From CAYLSV01 sp964386435 (lineage in GTDB: Bacteria; Planctomycetota; Phycisphaerae; Tepidisphaerales; Tepidisphaeraceae): a stretch of DNA of 21,509 bases. The notes beneath the pieces were generated by a model. That model saw only the letters and a list, made by a program, of their open reading frames with translations. It was not told where the DNA came from and searched no databases. This document shows positions 1 through 7,782 of this stretch, in pieces (position 1 is the stretch's first letter; each line of letters starts with the position of its first letter). The position numbers and the translations under genes were made by a program. Where the stretch lies: NCBI GenBank assembly GCA_964386435.1, contig CAYLSV010000058.1:1-21509 (forward strand), given 5' to 3'.

Positions 1-347
1 CACTGCCGCTCGGCGACGAGCTTCACCATGGCCGGCAAGTCGGCCGGGTCGTTCTGGAGGTCCGCATCGAGGAACGCCACCAACGGCGCCCGCGCCGCCG
101 CAATGCCCGCCGCCATCGCCGCGCTCTGGCCGCGGGCGTCCTCCCGCCGCAGCACCACCAGCCACGGCCGCTCCGCCGCCAGCTCCCGCAGCCGCGTTGA
201 GGTCGCGTCGGTGCTGCCGTCGTCGACGATGATCAACTCGGCATCCACGCCCCGCTCCCGCACCGTCTTCTCGACCTCGTCGGCCAGCGGCCCGACATTG
301 TCCTGTTCATTCAGCGCCGGCACGACGATCGAAAGCTGCGGTTCCAT
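1..347 (-). CDS. Family 2 glycosyltransferase, N-terminal part (runs off the window)
   Basis: The 115 visible residues are the N-terminal half of a GT-A fold GT2 transferase of the polyprenyl-phosphate mannose/glucose synthase type. Visible motifs are SIVVPALNEQDNV near residues 6-18, the nucleotide-binding LIIVDDGSTDAT, and FLDADLQNDP, which carries the metal-binding DxD-like aspartates. Such enzymes load a sugar from a nucleotide sugar onto a lipid phosphate at the cytoplasmic face. The gene lies 65 bases downstream of a GT-C membrane transferase on the same strand, the usual donor-maker and donor-user pairing, so I infer a joint role in surface glycan or protein glycosylation. The ATG at 347 is the natural start because the first beta strand begins five residues later. 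A weak -10-like TACGGT ends 8 bases upstream, so it may have its own promoter. The C-terminus, and any membrane segments there, are outside the window. Confidence 0.9.
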   Translation of the reverse strand, partial: MEPQLSIVVPALNEQDNVGPLADEVEKTVRERGVDAELIIVDDGSTDATSTRLRELAAERPWLVVLRREDARGQSAAMAAGIAAARAPLVAFLDADLQNDPADLPAMVKLVAERQ

Positions 348-363
348 CGACGGCCACCGTAGC

Positions 364-412
364 CGCAGTCCGGTCGGTCCGCGTCCCGGACTGCGACCAA
401 GTGTGGTCGCAG
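364..412. repeat. Compound palindromic repeat between two glycosyltransferase genes
   Basis: Two overlapping hairpins fill the intergenic gap. CGCAGTCCGG (364-373) pairs perfectly with CCGGACTGCG (386-395). TGCGACCA (392-399) pairs with TGGTCGCA (404-411) across the loop AGTG. The repeat reaches the stop codon of the upstream membrane transferase (413-415). A related hairpin, with the same outer bases and different but still paired inner bases, lies at 10057-10076, also just after a minus-strand gene. It is probably a REP-like dispersed element that may act as an RNA stabiliser or attenuator within the operon. There is no U-run, so it is not a canonical terminator. Confidence 0.6.
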
Positions 413-2446
413 CTACTCACCGTCGTCGGGCGTCGCCGGTTGCGTCGCAGGCTCCTCCGTTGACTCCGGGACGATCTCGGCGACGACCCACTGCTGCCGC
501 AGCGCCTGCCGCAGGGCGCGGCTGGGGCCTTGCCGCGGTGCCCCCCAACTCTGGCGGCGGCCGGCGTTTTGGGGGTCGTCTTCCTCGTCCTCGTCAACCT
601 CGTCCCGGGCGACGACCTGCGGGATGTCGGTCCAGCGGGTGACGACCTTGGCCTCGTGGTCCCGCAGCGTCCGCCGCAGCCAGCCCTCGAGGCGGCGGGC
701 GGGCAGCACGGCGAACGTCCGCCGGCCCTCGGCACGGGCGGCACCCACCACCCGCTCGGCCTCGGCCCGGAAGTGGGCGCTCGTCTTGTCGTCGTAAGTC
801 AGCGCGATCAAATCGAGCCGGCGGGGGTCGATGACGTTCGGGGCGTCGTCCTGCACCTCCTCCGACAGCCGCAGCCGACGCTCCAGGCGGAAGGCGTCGC
901 GGCTGAAGGCGTTGGAGGCGTACAGTTCATAGTCGCCCAGCGTGTCGACGTGCTGCACGAGCCCGCCGGTCGATTGGTGGCCGCCGGCGAAGACGACGCT
1001 GCCGTCGGGCACGTTCTGCCGCACCGCCTCGCCCAGGGCCGCGAGGTTGGCGTTGACGGCGTGGGCCCGCTCCAAGGTGAACCCCATGAGAAGCGACTTC
1101 TCGTTGCCGTACGCCGCCCGCGTGGTGCCGAGGATGCCCGCGAGCGTGACCACCGCCGCCGCCGCCACCGCTCCGACCCACGGCCGGCCGAAAAACGGGT
1201 TCGCCAGCACACCGCGGTGCAACAGGAACATTGCCCCGAGGATGACCGCCGGGAACAGGCTGACGAAGAACCGCACGTAGTTCAGCGTGTCCTCGGGCAC
1301 GAAGTAGTACGACATGTACAAGAGCAGCTGCGGCACGAGCCACAGCACGCCGACCAGGCCGATCGTCAGCCGCCGGCTCGCCAGCAGGATCAGGCCGACG
1401 ATGCCGGGGGCGAGGATCAGGATCAGCCCTTCGTCGTCCAGCAGCCGCAAGGTGCGTTCCCAGTTCTGCGTGAGCCAGGCGAGCGTGAACCCGCCGGCCG
1501 ATTCGTTGCTCGGGTCGTAGCCGGTGGGCGTGCCGAGGGTCACGATGTTGAAGACGAACTGCCCCACGACCGGCAGCCCCCACGCCATCAGCGGCAGCAC
1601 CGCCCGCCACCCGACCCGCCCGAAGCTCCCCGCGCACGCCACCGCCAGCGACAGCACCAGCAGCCCCTCGGTGTACCGAACCGCAAAGGCGCACCCCAGC
1701 AGCAGCCCGCCCAGCACGCCCCGCCACGTCCCGCCGCCCAGCAGCCACGTCATTATGCCGACGAAGCCCCAGGTGACGATCGCCACGTCCACGGCGTGGG
1801 ACAGCGGGTTGACGGCCAGCAGCATGAAGATCTGCGTGGTGCCCAGCAGGATCATCGCCAGCAAGCCGCCGAAGCTGCCGGCGAACGGGCGGGCTAGGAA
1901 GAACATGCCCAGCACCGCCAGCGACGCGGCGACGGGCGAGTAAAGCTGCGCCCCCACCGGCCCGCCGAAGTGACGGCCGATGGCCGAGGCGATGCTCGTG
2001 CCAATCGGGTACTTCGGGTACAGCCGGGCGTCGGCGATTTCCTCGGCGTCGCCGACGACGTACATCGGCCCGACGAAGCCGTACGGCTCCGGGGGTTTCA
2101 CGCCGTAGCCCTCGCCCTGCAGCAGCATTCGGCCGCCGGTGAGGTAGGCGTGCTGGTTGGTGCTAGGGCTCGCCGGCGCCCAGTAGCTGAGGATCATGAC
2201 GAAGTAGCCCACGGCCAGGGCGAATGCCGCCAGCGTCGCCAGATGCCGCGTCGGCCCTTCGATGACCCGCAGCTCGTTGTCCGGCTTGCCCTGCCACCAG
2301 CGTCGGCGACGGAGCACGATCGCCTCGTCCACCACCGGCCTGCCGCCCGGCACCACCGCCACCGGCCGGGCCGGCTCATCCCTGTGATCCAGTTCGTAAA
2401 CGTCCTTCACCGCCGCATCATGCACCGCCGTCGCCCGGTGTTGCAA
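413..2446 (-). CDS. GT-C fold membrane glycosyltransferase (GT39/ArnT-like)
   Basis: This is a polytopic membrane protein of up to 677 residues. A basic cytoplasmic N-terminus (about 1-65) is followed by a first transmembrane helix (about 68-88), a large extracytoplasmic loop, and some ten further hydrophobic helices up to about residue 440. An extracytoplasmic and soluble tail, acidic near the end, completes it. This is the layout of GT-C enzymes that use polyprenyl-phosphate sugars. The loop after helix 1 has NQHAYL where many relatives have an acidic pair, followed by a YPKYPIG segment typical of bacterial members. The downstream GT2 gene could supply its donor. There is no ATG in a sensible place: candidate starts are TTG at 2446 and GTG at 2425 or 2410, so the N-terminus is uncertain. 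The acceptor (lipid, polysaccharide or protein) cannot be told. Confidence 0.8.
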   Translation of the reverse strand: MQHRATAVHDAAVKDVYELDHRDEPARPVAVVPGGRPVVDEAIVLRRRRWWQGKPDNELRVIEGPTRHLATLAAFALAVGYFVMILSYWAPASPSTNQHAYLTGGRMLLQGEGYGVKPPEPYGFVGPMYVVGDAEEIADARLYPKYPIGTSIASAIGRHFGGPVGAQLYSPVAASLAVLGMFFLARPFAGSFGGLLAMILLGTTQIFMLLAVNPLSHAVDVAIVTWGFVGIMTWLLGGGTWRGVLGGLLLGCAFAVRYTEGLLVLSLAVACAGSFGRVGWRAVLPLMAWGLPVVGQFVFNIVTLGTPTGYDPSNESAGGFTLAWLTQNWERTLRLLDDEGLILILAPGIVGLILLASRRLTIGLVGVLWLVPQLLLYMSYYFVPEDTLNYVRFFVSLFPAVILGAMFLLHRGVLANPFFGRPWVGAVAAAAVVTLAGILGTTRAAYGNEKSLLMGFTLERAHAVNANLAALGEAVRQNVPDGSVVFAGGHQSTGGLVQHVDTLGDYELYASNAFSRDAFRLERRLRLSEEVQDDAPNVIDPRRLDLIALTYDDKTSAHFRAEAERVVGAARAEGRRTFAVLPARRLEGWLRRTLRDHEAKVVTRWTDIPQVVARDEVDEDEEDDPQNAGRRQSWGAPRQGPSRALRQALRQQWVVAEIVPESTEEPATQPATPDDGE

Positions 2447-2515
2447 CCCGGCCGCGCCACGACACCGCGTCCGACGCCGTCCGGGTCGGGCGTTCCGGGA
2501 AGCGGGTGCGGCGGG

Positions 2516-2521
2516 TATAGT
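2516..2521 (+). promoter_or_regulatory. Probable -10 element, citrate synthase (leaderless)
   Basis: TATAGT ends 8 bases before the ATG at 2530, so transcription would begin at or beside the start codon. No Shine-Dalgarno sequence is present. A poor -35 match (TTCCGG, 2493-2498) lies 17 bases upstream. Confidence 0.4.
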
Positions 2522-2529
2522 CGCCCACG

Positions 2530-3801
<1,272 letters not shown>

Positions 3802-3827
3802 GCCGGTTGGGCGGATTGGGAAGAATG

Positions 3828-3881
3828 GGTTCGCCTGCTCAGGTGAACCGCCTCACGGTGGGCAGGCCGTAGTGTCTGCCC
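3828..3881. other. Two hairpins after citrate synthase
   Basis: GGTTCGCCT (3828-3836) pairs with AGGTGAACC (3841-3849), including one G-U pair. GGGCAG (3860-3865) pairs with CTGCCC (3876-3881). Neither has a U-run, so these may protect the 3' end of the gltA mRNA or mark Rho-dependent termination before the kinase gene. The role is inferred. Confidence 0.35.
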
Positions 3882-3885
3882 GGAT

Positions 3886-5616
3886 ATGCCCGCCGCCGCC
3901 GCAACAAGTCGCCGCGCCTCGTATCGACAAGTTCCACGCCGACCGATGGCCACCACGTCGCCCCAACCCGAGCCGGCCGACCTCGGCAGCCCGCTGGACG
4001 ACAGCGACGTCCACGCCCGCACCCGCCCCATCCACGCCGTCAGCGTCTCGGCCGACGGCCTGACCGTCAGCGCCGACCGCACCTCGCACAAATCCGACCG
4101 CTCCGCCAGCACCTCGGCCATCGACGACCGCCACCTTGGCGATGCCGGCGACTCGACCACCCCCAAGTGGCTGGGCAAGAAAATCGGCCGCTTTCGCCTG
4201 CTCTCGCTGCTGGGCGAGGGTTCGTGGGGCCGCGTCTTCGAGGCCGAGGACGGCGACCTCCGCCGCCGTGTCGCGCTGAAGGTCATCCGCGCCCGCGACC
4301 GCAAGACCGGCGTGCCCAACGCCGTCGCCGAGCGGGTGATCCGCGAGGCCCGCGCCGCCGCCCGGTTGACCCACCCGCACGTCGTGCAGGTGTACGAAGT
4401 CGGTGAGGATCAGAACCTCGTCTACATCGCCATGGAGCTGATCGACGGCGGCACGCTGCGCGACCTGGTTAAAAGCGGCGGCCCGATGGATGCCGCCCGC
4501 GCTTGTGCCATGGCCGCCGACGCCGCCGACGCGCTGGGCCGGGCGCATAGCCTGGGCGTTGTTCACCGCGACGTGAAGCCGGGCAACCTGATGCTCAGCC
4601 GCACCGGCCGGTGCATGCTCGCCGACTTCGGCCTCGCGACGATTGACGACCCGAACGATTCCCACCGCTACAGCCGCACCGCCGGCACGCCGCACTTTGT
4701 CGCCCCGGAAATCGTCCGCGGCAACCCGGCCGACGCCCGCAGCGACATCTACTCGCTGGGGGCCACGCTCTTCTACCTGCTCACCGGCCGCCCGCCCTTC
4801 GCCGAGGCCGGGGGCGACGGTTCCAAGGGCAACCGCGACGGCGTGCTCCGCGCCCACCTCGACCGCCCCGCCCCGGACCTGAGAAAACTCCGCCCCGACC
4901 TCGACCCCGGCCTCTGTGAAATTGTCGCCAAAGCCCTCGCCAAGGACCCGAGCAAGCGGTTCCAGAAGGCCGAGCAACTCGCCGCCGCTGTCCGCCAGTA
5001 CACGATCAGCCTGCCGCCGGCCCCGGTCGTGCCCTTGGTCCGCGGCACGCGGTGGCTAGGATTGGGCCTCACCATGGCCATCAGCACCCTCGCCGCCGCC
5101 CTCGCCGCCGCCGCCTTGTGGATCAGCGTCGGCGACCCCGACGCCATCACCCAGCCCCCGGTCCGCACGGAGGCCGACCGCCAGCAGGCCGAAGCCCGCA
5201 TCGCCGCCGCCCCCGCCCCGCTGCTCGACGAGCAGGAGGATTCGGAGGAATCAGAAGACCGGGACGACCCCACCGGCATCGCCGAGTTTGCGCCCGAGGA
5301 CAAGGCCGAGCTGATCAAGCACGCCGCCGACGAGGACAACGTCGCCGTCGTGGAGGGCCGGGTGACGTACGCCGAAAAATCCTCCACCGGCCGCGTCTTC
5401 CGCGTCGGCTTCGAAGGCGTCGACACCCGCGACGGCTTTCACCTCGTGTGGTTCCCCGACGAATTCGACGCCTTCGAAGAAGCCTTCGGCGGCGAAGCCG
5501 GCAGTGATTTGCGCGGCCAAACCATTCGCGTCCGAGGCACCGTGACCGTTTACCGCAACAACCCCCAAATGGTCCTGACCCGCCCGAGCCAGATCACGAT
5601 CGTCGGGGACGATTGA
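3886..5616 (+). CDS. Membrane Ser/Thr protein kinase (PknB-like) with C-terminal OB-like domain
   Basis: This is a eukaryote-like Hanks kinase of 576 residues. An unstructured N-terminus of about 100 residues precedes the kinase domain (about 103-372). The domain shows the Gly loop GEGSWGRV (110-117), the ATP lysine K132 in VALK, E154 in helix C, the catalytic loop HRDVKPGN (228-235), DFG (247-249) and APE (273-275), so it should be active. One transmembrane helix (about 391-414) and an acidic, Pro/Ala-rich linker follow. The extracytoplasmic part (about 485-573) has a beta-rich pattern like an OB fold: a G-V-T strand, a V-G-F strand, then RGQTIRVRGTVTVYRNNPQMVL. This could be a ligand sensor. 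The start is uncertain: ATG 3886 or ATG 3946 (residue 21), neither with a clear ribosome site. No cognate phosphatase is adjacent. Confidence 0.93.
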   Translation: MPAAAATSRRASYRQVPRRPMATTSPQPEPADLGSPLDDSDVHARTRPIHAVSVSADGLTVSADRTSHKSDRSASTSAIDDRHLGDAGDSTTPKWLGKKIGRFRLLSLLGEGSWGRVFEAEDGDLRRRVALKVIRARDRKTGVPNAVAERVIREARAAARLTHPHVVQVYEVGEDQNLVYIAMELIDGGTLRDLVKSGGPMDAARACAMAADAADALGRAHSLGVVHRDVKPGNLMLSRTGRCMLADFGLATIDDPNDSHRYSRTAGTPHFVAPEIVRGNPADARSDIYSLGATLFYLLTGRPPFAEAGGDGSKGNRDGVLRAHLDRPAPDLRKLRPDLDPGLCEIVAKALAKDPSKRFQKAEQLAAAVRQYTISLPPAPVVPLVRGTRWLGLGLTMAISTLAAALAAAALWISVGDPDAITQPPVRTEADRQQAEARIAAAPAPLLDEQEDSEESEDRDDPTGIAEFAPEDKAELIKHAADEDNVAVVEGRVTYAEKSSTGRVFRVGFEGVDTRDGFHLVWFPDEFDAFEEAFGGEAGSDLRGQTIRVRGTVTVYRNNPQMVLTRPSQITIVGDD

Positions 5617-5652
5617 CCCGGCCTCCACCGCGGCTACACTCCCGCCCCCCCA

Positions 5653-5726
5653 GGGCGATTAGCTCAGTTGGCTAGAGCGCATCCCCGACACGGATGAGGT
5701 CACTGGTTCGAGCCCAGTATCGCCCA
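5653..5726 (+). tRNA. tRNA-Val (anticodon GAC), CCA not encoded
   Basis: The full cloverleaf folds. The acceptor is GGGCGAT/ATCGCCC (5653-5659 with 5719-5725) and the discriminator is A5726. The D arm is GCTC/GAGC with a GG-containing loop. The anticodon stem is CATCC/GGATG (5680-5684 with 5692-5696) and the T arm is ACTGG-TTCGAGC-CCAGT. The anticodon GAC is at 5687-5689, reading GUC/GUU valine codons. The loop is CCGACAC, so position 33 is C5686 rather than the almost universal U. The 3' CCA is absent and would be added by CCA transferase. A strong terminator follows immediately. Confidence 0.95.
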
Positions 5727-5760
5727 TGAAACGCCCCCGCCGTTGCGGGGGCGTTTTCAT
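5726..5760 (+). terminator. Rho-independent terminator of the tRNA-Val gene
   Basis: A perfect nine-pair core, CGCCCCCGC (5732-5740) and GCGGGGGCG (5745-5753), closes a 4-base loop and is followed by TTTT. Flanking A/T bases extend the pairing. It begins at the tRNA discriminator base, so it ends the tRNA transcript and insulates the secreted-protein gene that follows. Confidence 0.9.
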
Positions 5761-5804
5761 GGGGTGGTTTATGCGAGGCGTTTCACCGGCGGCGTTGATC
5801 CTGA

Positions 5805-5810
5805 TACGCT
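5805..5810 (+). promoter_or_regulatory. Possible -10 element for the NAGPA-domain gene
   Basis: TACGCT ends 6 bases before the ATG at 5817. It is a weak TANNNT match, but the spacing is the same as for several other genes here. Confidence 0.25.
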
Positions 5811-5816
5811 TTGCTG

Positions 5817-6662
5817 ATGCTCACGTTGCTGATCGCGCTGCTGCTCGCCCCCGCCACGGGGCCCGCCGAGCCGGTTGTGGTGACGCCGATGGTGTGGCAG
5901 ACGCCGGACGGGGAGGCACGCGGGATGGCCGCCGTGGTGGATTTGTCGGCGGTTGAGGTCATCGTCAGCGGCGGGGACGAGCGGACGGCGGCGGAGCAGA
6001 CGGTGATGCCGGAGGACACATTCGCCTTCGCCCGCCGCACCGGCAGCGCGCTGGCGGTGAACGCCAACTTCTACGGCTGGGTCGAGGGCCGGCTCGACCC
6101 GATCGGGCTGGTGCTGAGCGACGGCGTGACGGCGAGCGTGGCCCGCGAGGCCGGCGGGCAGTTCGGGCCGATGGTGCTGTTCGATGACGGCGAGGGTGAG
6201 GCGATCGTGTACGCCGGCCCCACGAGCCGCCCGGCCGATTTCCAGGCCACCGACGCCGTCGCCGGCGTGGGCGTCAGCGGCGACGGCCAATCGCCCGGCA
6301 CCCTGCTCGCCCTCGACGGCCAAAACCTCGGCACCACCGCCCGCGTCGCCCCGGACAAGCGGCACCCCCGCACCGCCTTGGGCGTCTCGGCCGATGGTCG
6401 CACGCTGTACCTGCTCGTCGTCGACGGCCGCCAGCCCGGCCACAGCGTCGGCATGACCCTCCCCGAACTCGCCGACGCGATGATCGCCCTGGGCGCCGAC
6501 GACGCCCTCAACCTCGACGGCGGCGGCAGCACCGCCATGGTCTACGCCCGCCCCGACGGCACCCTGCAATCCAACCGCCCCAGCGACGGCGACTTCCGCA
6601 CGGTGAGCACGAGCGTCGGGTTCGTCGTTCGCGTACCATCGCATGATGGCCGCAGCAATTGA
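5817..6662 (+). CDS. Secreted phosphodiester glycosidase (NAGPA/DUF2233) family protein
   Basis: This 281-residue protein has a short hydrophobic signal sequence (MLTLLIALLLAPATG) and then a single NAGPA-type domain. Family landmarks are ALAVNANFYG in the first half, RTALGVSADGRTLYLLVVDG in the middle, and the signature NLDGGGSTAMV starting at N232. The family includes the uncovering enzyme, which removes GlcNAc from phosphodiester-linked mannose, and bacterial cell-wall or exopolysaccharide proteins. The natural substrate here is unknown, but the protein should act outside the cytoplasmic membrane. The ATG at 5817 is preferred over TTG 5811 because it starts the signal peptide and lies 6 bases after a -10-like hexamer. 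The last 20 or so bases overlap the start of the antitoxin gene. Confidence 0.88.
   Translation: MLTLLIALLLAPATGPAEPVVVTPMVWQTPDGEARGMAAVVDLSAVEVIVSGGDERTAAEQTVMPEDTFAFARRTGSALAVNANFYGWVEGRLDPIGLVLSDGVTASVAREAGGQFGPMVLFDDGEGEAIVYAGPTSRPADFQATDAVAGVGVSGDGQSPGTLLALDGQNLGTTARVAPDKRHPRTALGVSADGRTLYLLVVDGRQPGHSVGMTLPELADAMIALGADDALNLDGGGSTAMVYARPDGTLQSNRPSDGDFRTVSTSVGFVVRVPSHDGRSN
6634..6639 (+). promoter_or_regulatory. Possible -10 element for the antitoxin gene
   Basis: TACCAT lies inside the 3' end of the preceding gene and ends 6 bases before the second of two tandem ATGs (6646). It would give the toxin-antitoxin pair its own leaderless promoter. No convincing -35 is seen. Confidence 0.25.
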
Positions 6663-6903
6663 TCAACCCGTGGTGAATGTCAGTGCCGACGACGATCGGG
6701 CGGCGGCGTTTGATCGGATTTTCGCCGATGTGCCGGATCGCACGTCGGTCAGCGTCGTGCTTCCAGATGGCAGGCGGGCAGTCGTGCTGCTGCCTGACGC
6801 TGACGAGGACGCGGCCGACTTGGCGTTGATGCGGGAGCGGGCTGACGAGCCGACGTCGTCTTACGAGATGTTTGCCCACGAGATGAACCTCAAGCCGGAA
6901 TAG
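6646..6903 (+). CDS. Putative antitoxin of a RelE/ParE-type module
   Basis: The protein has about 85 residues, is acidic overall and is not confidently assignable to a named antitoxin family. An N-terminal half with PDRTSVSVVLPDGRRAVVLLP looks like a short beta hairpin. The C-terminal half, with ALMRERADEPTSSYEMFAHEMN, is likely helical and, as in RelB/Phd-type antitoxins, is the part expected to wrap the toxin. The assignment rests mainly on context: it lies directly before a RelE/ParE-family toxin gene, 6 bases apart. Tandem ATGs occur at 6643 and 6646; the second is 6 bases after a TACCAT hexamer. It overlaps the upstream glycosidase gene. Base composition looks less GC-rich than the flanking genes, judged by eye. 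Confidence 0.65.
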   Translation: MAAAIDQPVVNVSADDDRAAAFDRIFADVPDRTSVSVVLPDGRRAVVLLPDADEDAADLALMRERADEPTSSYEMFAHEMNLKPE

Positions 6904-6909
6904 CCAAAC

Positions 6910-7182
6910 GTGGCGTACCGCATCGAGATTACCCACAGCGGCAAGCAGGCCATCCGCCGTCTCGACCGTCAGACGCAGGAGCGAGTCAACACGGCGATCC
7001 TCGCTCTTGCCGACGATCCACGTCCACCCGCCAGTGAAAAGATCATCGGCGGCACCGATGAGTACCGCCTGCGCGTCGGCGGTTGGCGAGTGCTCTACCG
7101 CATCCAAGATTCGGTGCTGCTTGTCGTCATCATCGACGTCAACACCCGCGGCGACATCTACACAAAGCGCCGCCGAACGTGA
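6910..7182 (+). CDS. RelE/ParE-family toxin
   Basis: This 90-residue protein has the compact RelE/ParE fold pattern. An opening beta strand (YRIEITHSGKQAIRRL) is followed by a two-helix hairpin (RLDRQTQERVNTAILALADDP), then the hallmark beta sheet EYRLRVGGWRVLYRIQD and a final strand VVIIDVNTRGDIY. Family members are ribosome-dependent mRNA interferases (RelE) or gyrase poisons (ParE). The central R-x-R-V-G-x-W-R-V motif is present, but the usual GHR near the end is NTRGDIY, so the target cannot be decided. It starts with GTG, 6 bases after the antitoxin stop, so translation is probably coupled. Its 3' end is 10 bases from the end of the convergent HicB-like gene. Confidence 0.85.
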   Translation: MAYRIEITHSGKQAIRRLDRQTQERVNTAILALADDPRPPASEKIIGGTDEYRLRVGGWRVLYRIQDSVLLVVIIDVNTRGDIYTKRRRT

Positions 7183-7192
7183 TGCAGCATCC

Positions 7193-7402
7193 TCACGCTG
7201 CCACTTCCCATGCCCGCACCGATGGTGGCGGTACAGGGTCGCCGTGCTCGCGCAACGACTCGATGTGCAGCGAGACAGCTTCACCGATCAATTGCCGCAC
7301 CTCTTCTTCGGTGTCTCCACACGCGACGCATCCGGGTAAGTCGGGCACGTAGGCGGAGAAGCTTCCATCAGAGGCGGGGTCAATTTTCACGACGTAGCTC
7401 AT
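7193..7402 (-). CDS. HicB-like antitoxin domain protein (no DNA-binding tail)
   Basis: The 69 residues fit the HicB-like antitoxin core: MSYVVKIDP, then DGSFSAYVPDLPGCVACGD, then a helix TEEEVRQLIGEAVSLHIESL and the DPVPPPS tail. This partial RNase H-like fold normally neutralises HicA, a small double-stranded-RNA-binding-fold mRNA interferase. No HicA is nearby. Instead the ATG (7402-7400) overlaps the TGA (7401-7399) of the VapD-like gene, the toxin-first order and overlap typical of hicAB. It lacks the C-terminal ribbon-helix-helix or HTH domain that longer HicB proteins use for autoregulation. I infer that it is the antitoxin of the VapD-like RNase. The alternative is an orphan HicB that lost its partner. 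Confidence 0.85.
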   Translation of the reverse strand: MSYVVKIDPASDGSFSAYVPDLPGCVACGDTEEEVRQLIGEAVSLHIESLREHGDPVPPPSVRAWEVAA

Positions 7403-7773
7403 GGCGTTGCCGATTCGACGGCCGGCATCAGGTCGTTGAGTTCCTCGATCCGCATCATGCGGATGTCTCGGACGCACGCTGCGAACCAAGGTAATTGCCG
7501 CGACAAATCTTGGGCAGCCATCACACACGTCACGGCGTTAATCTCCTCATCGCCGAAGTAGACGCTGTCCTGCTGCCAACGGAAGCCGTGGTGTTGCAGC
7601 ACGCGCCGAATCTCGCCGTAGGCGTTGTTGTACTGGTTGCCGTAGTGCAGCCGCAGGAGTTCCGTGTCCATGTCGAACGCGATGGCGTACATCGGCCGGC
7701 CCCTCGGCTTGGTGATCTCGCGGATGCCGCGTTGATCGATGGAAGATGCTGATCGCTCAAGCAGTAGCGTCAT
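7399..7773 (-). CDS. vapD: VapD-family (Cas2-like) endoribonuclease, putative toxin
   Basis: Residues 28-117 match VapD closely. MYAIAFD (28-34) is the first ferredoxin-like strand, ending in the conserved Asp34. A helix with YGEIRRVLQHHGF, then DSVYFG (69-74), and the strongly conserved LPWFAACVRDIRMMRIEEL (94-112) follow. VapD proteins are Cas2-fold RNases that act as toxins, with VapX in Haemophilus. ATG 7773 is preceded by GAGGAGG five bases away, the best ribosome site in the window, which favours a 124-residue product with a 27-residue N-terminal extension. The internal ATG at 7692 gives the classical 97-residue form. The start is 9 bases after the nuoD stop, so cotranscription with nuoD is likely. 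The end overlaps a HicB-like antitoxin by 4 bases. Confidence 0.88.
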   Translation of the reverse strand: MTLLLERSASSIDQRGIREITKPRGRPMYAIAFDMDTELLRLHYGNQYNNAYGEIRRVLQHHGFRWQQDSVYFGDEEINAVTCVMAAQDLSRQLPWFAACVRDIRMMRIEELNDLMPAVESATP

Positions 7774-7782
7774 GACGCCTCC

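Noticed and set aside
3853..4977. A 374-codon minus-strand frame opposite the kinase
   Set aside because: It is a shadow of the kinase, whose catalytic motifs are all intact.
5653..5726. tRNA as an integration site for the toxin-antitoxin block
   Set aside because: No partial repeat of the tRNA 3' end was seen further downstream, and an ordinary secreted-protein gene lies in between.
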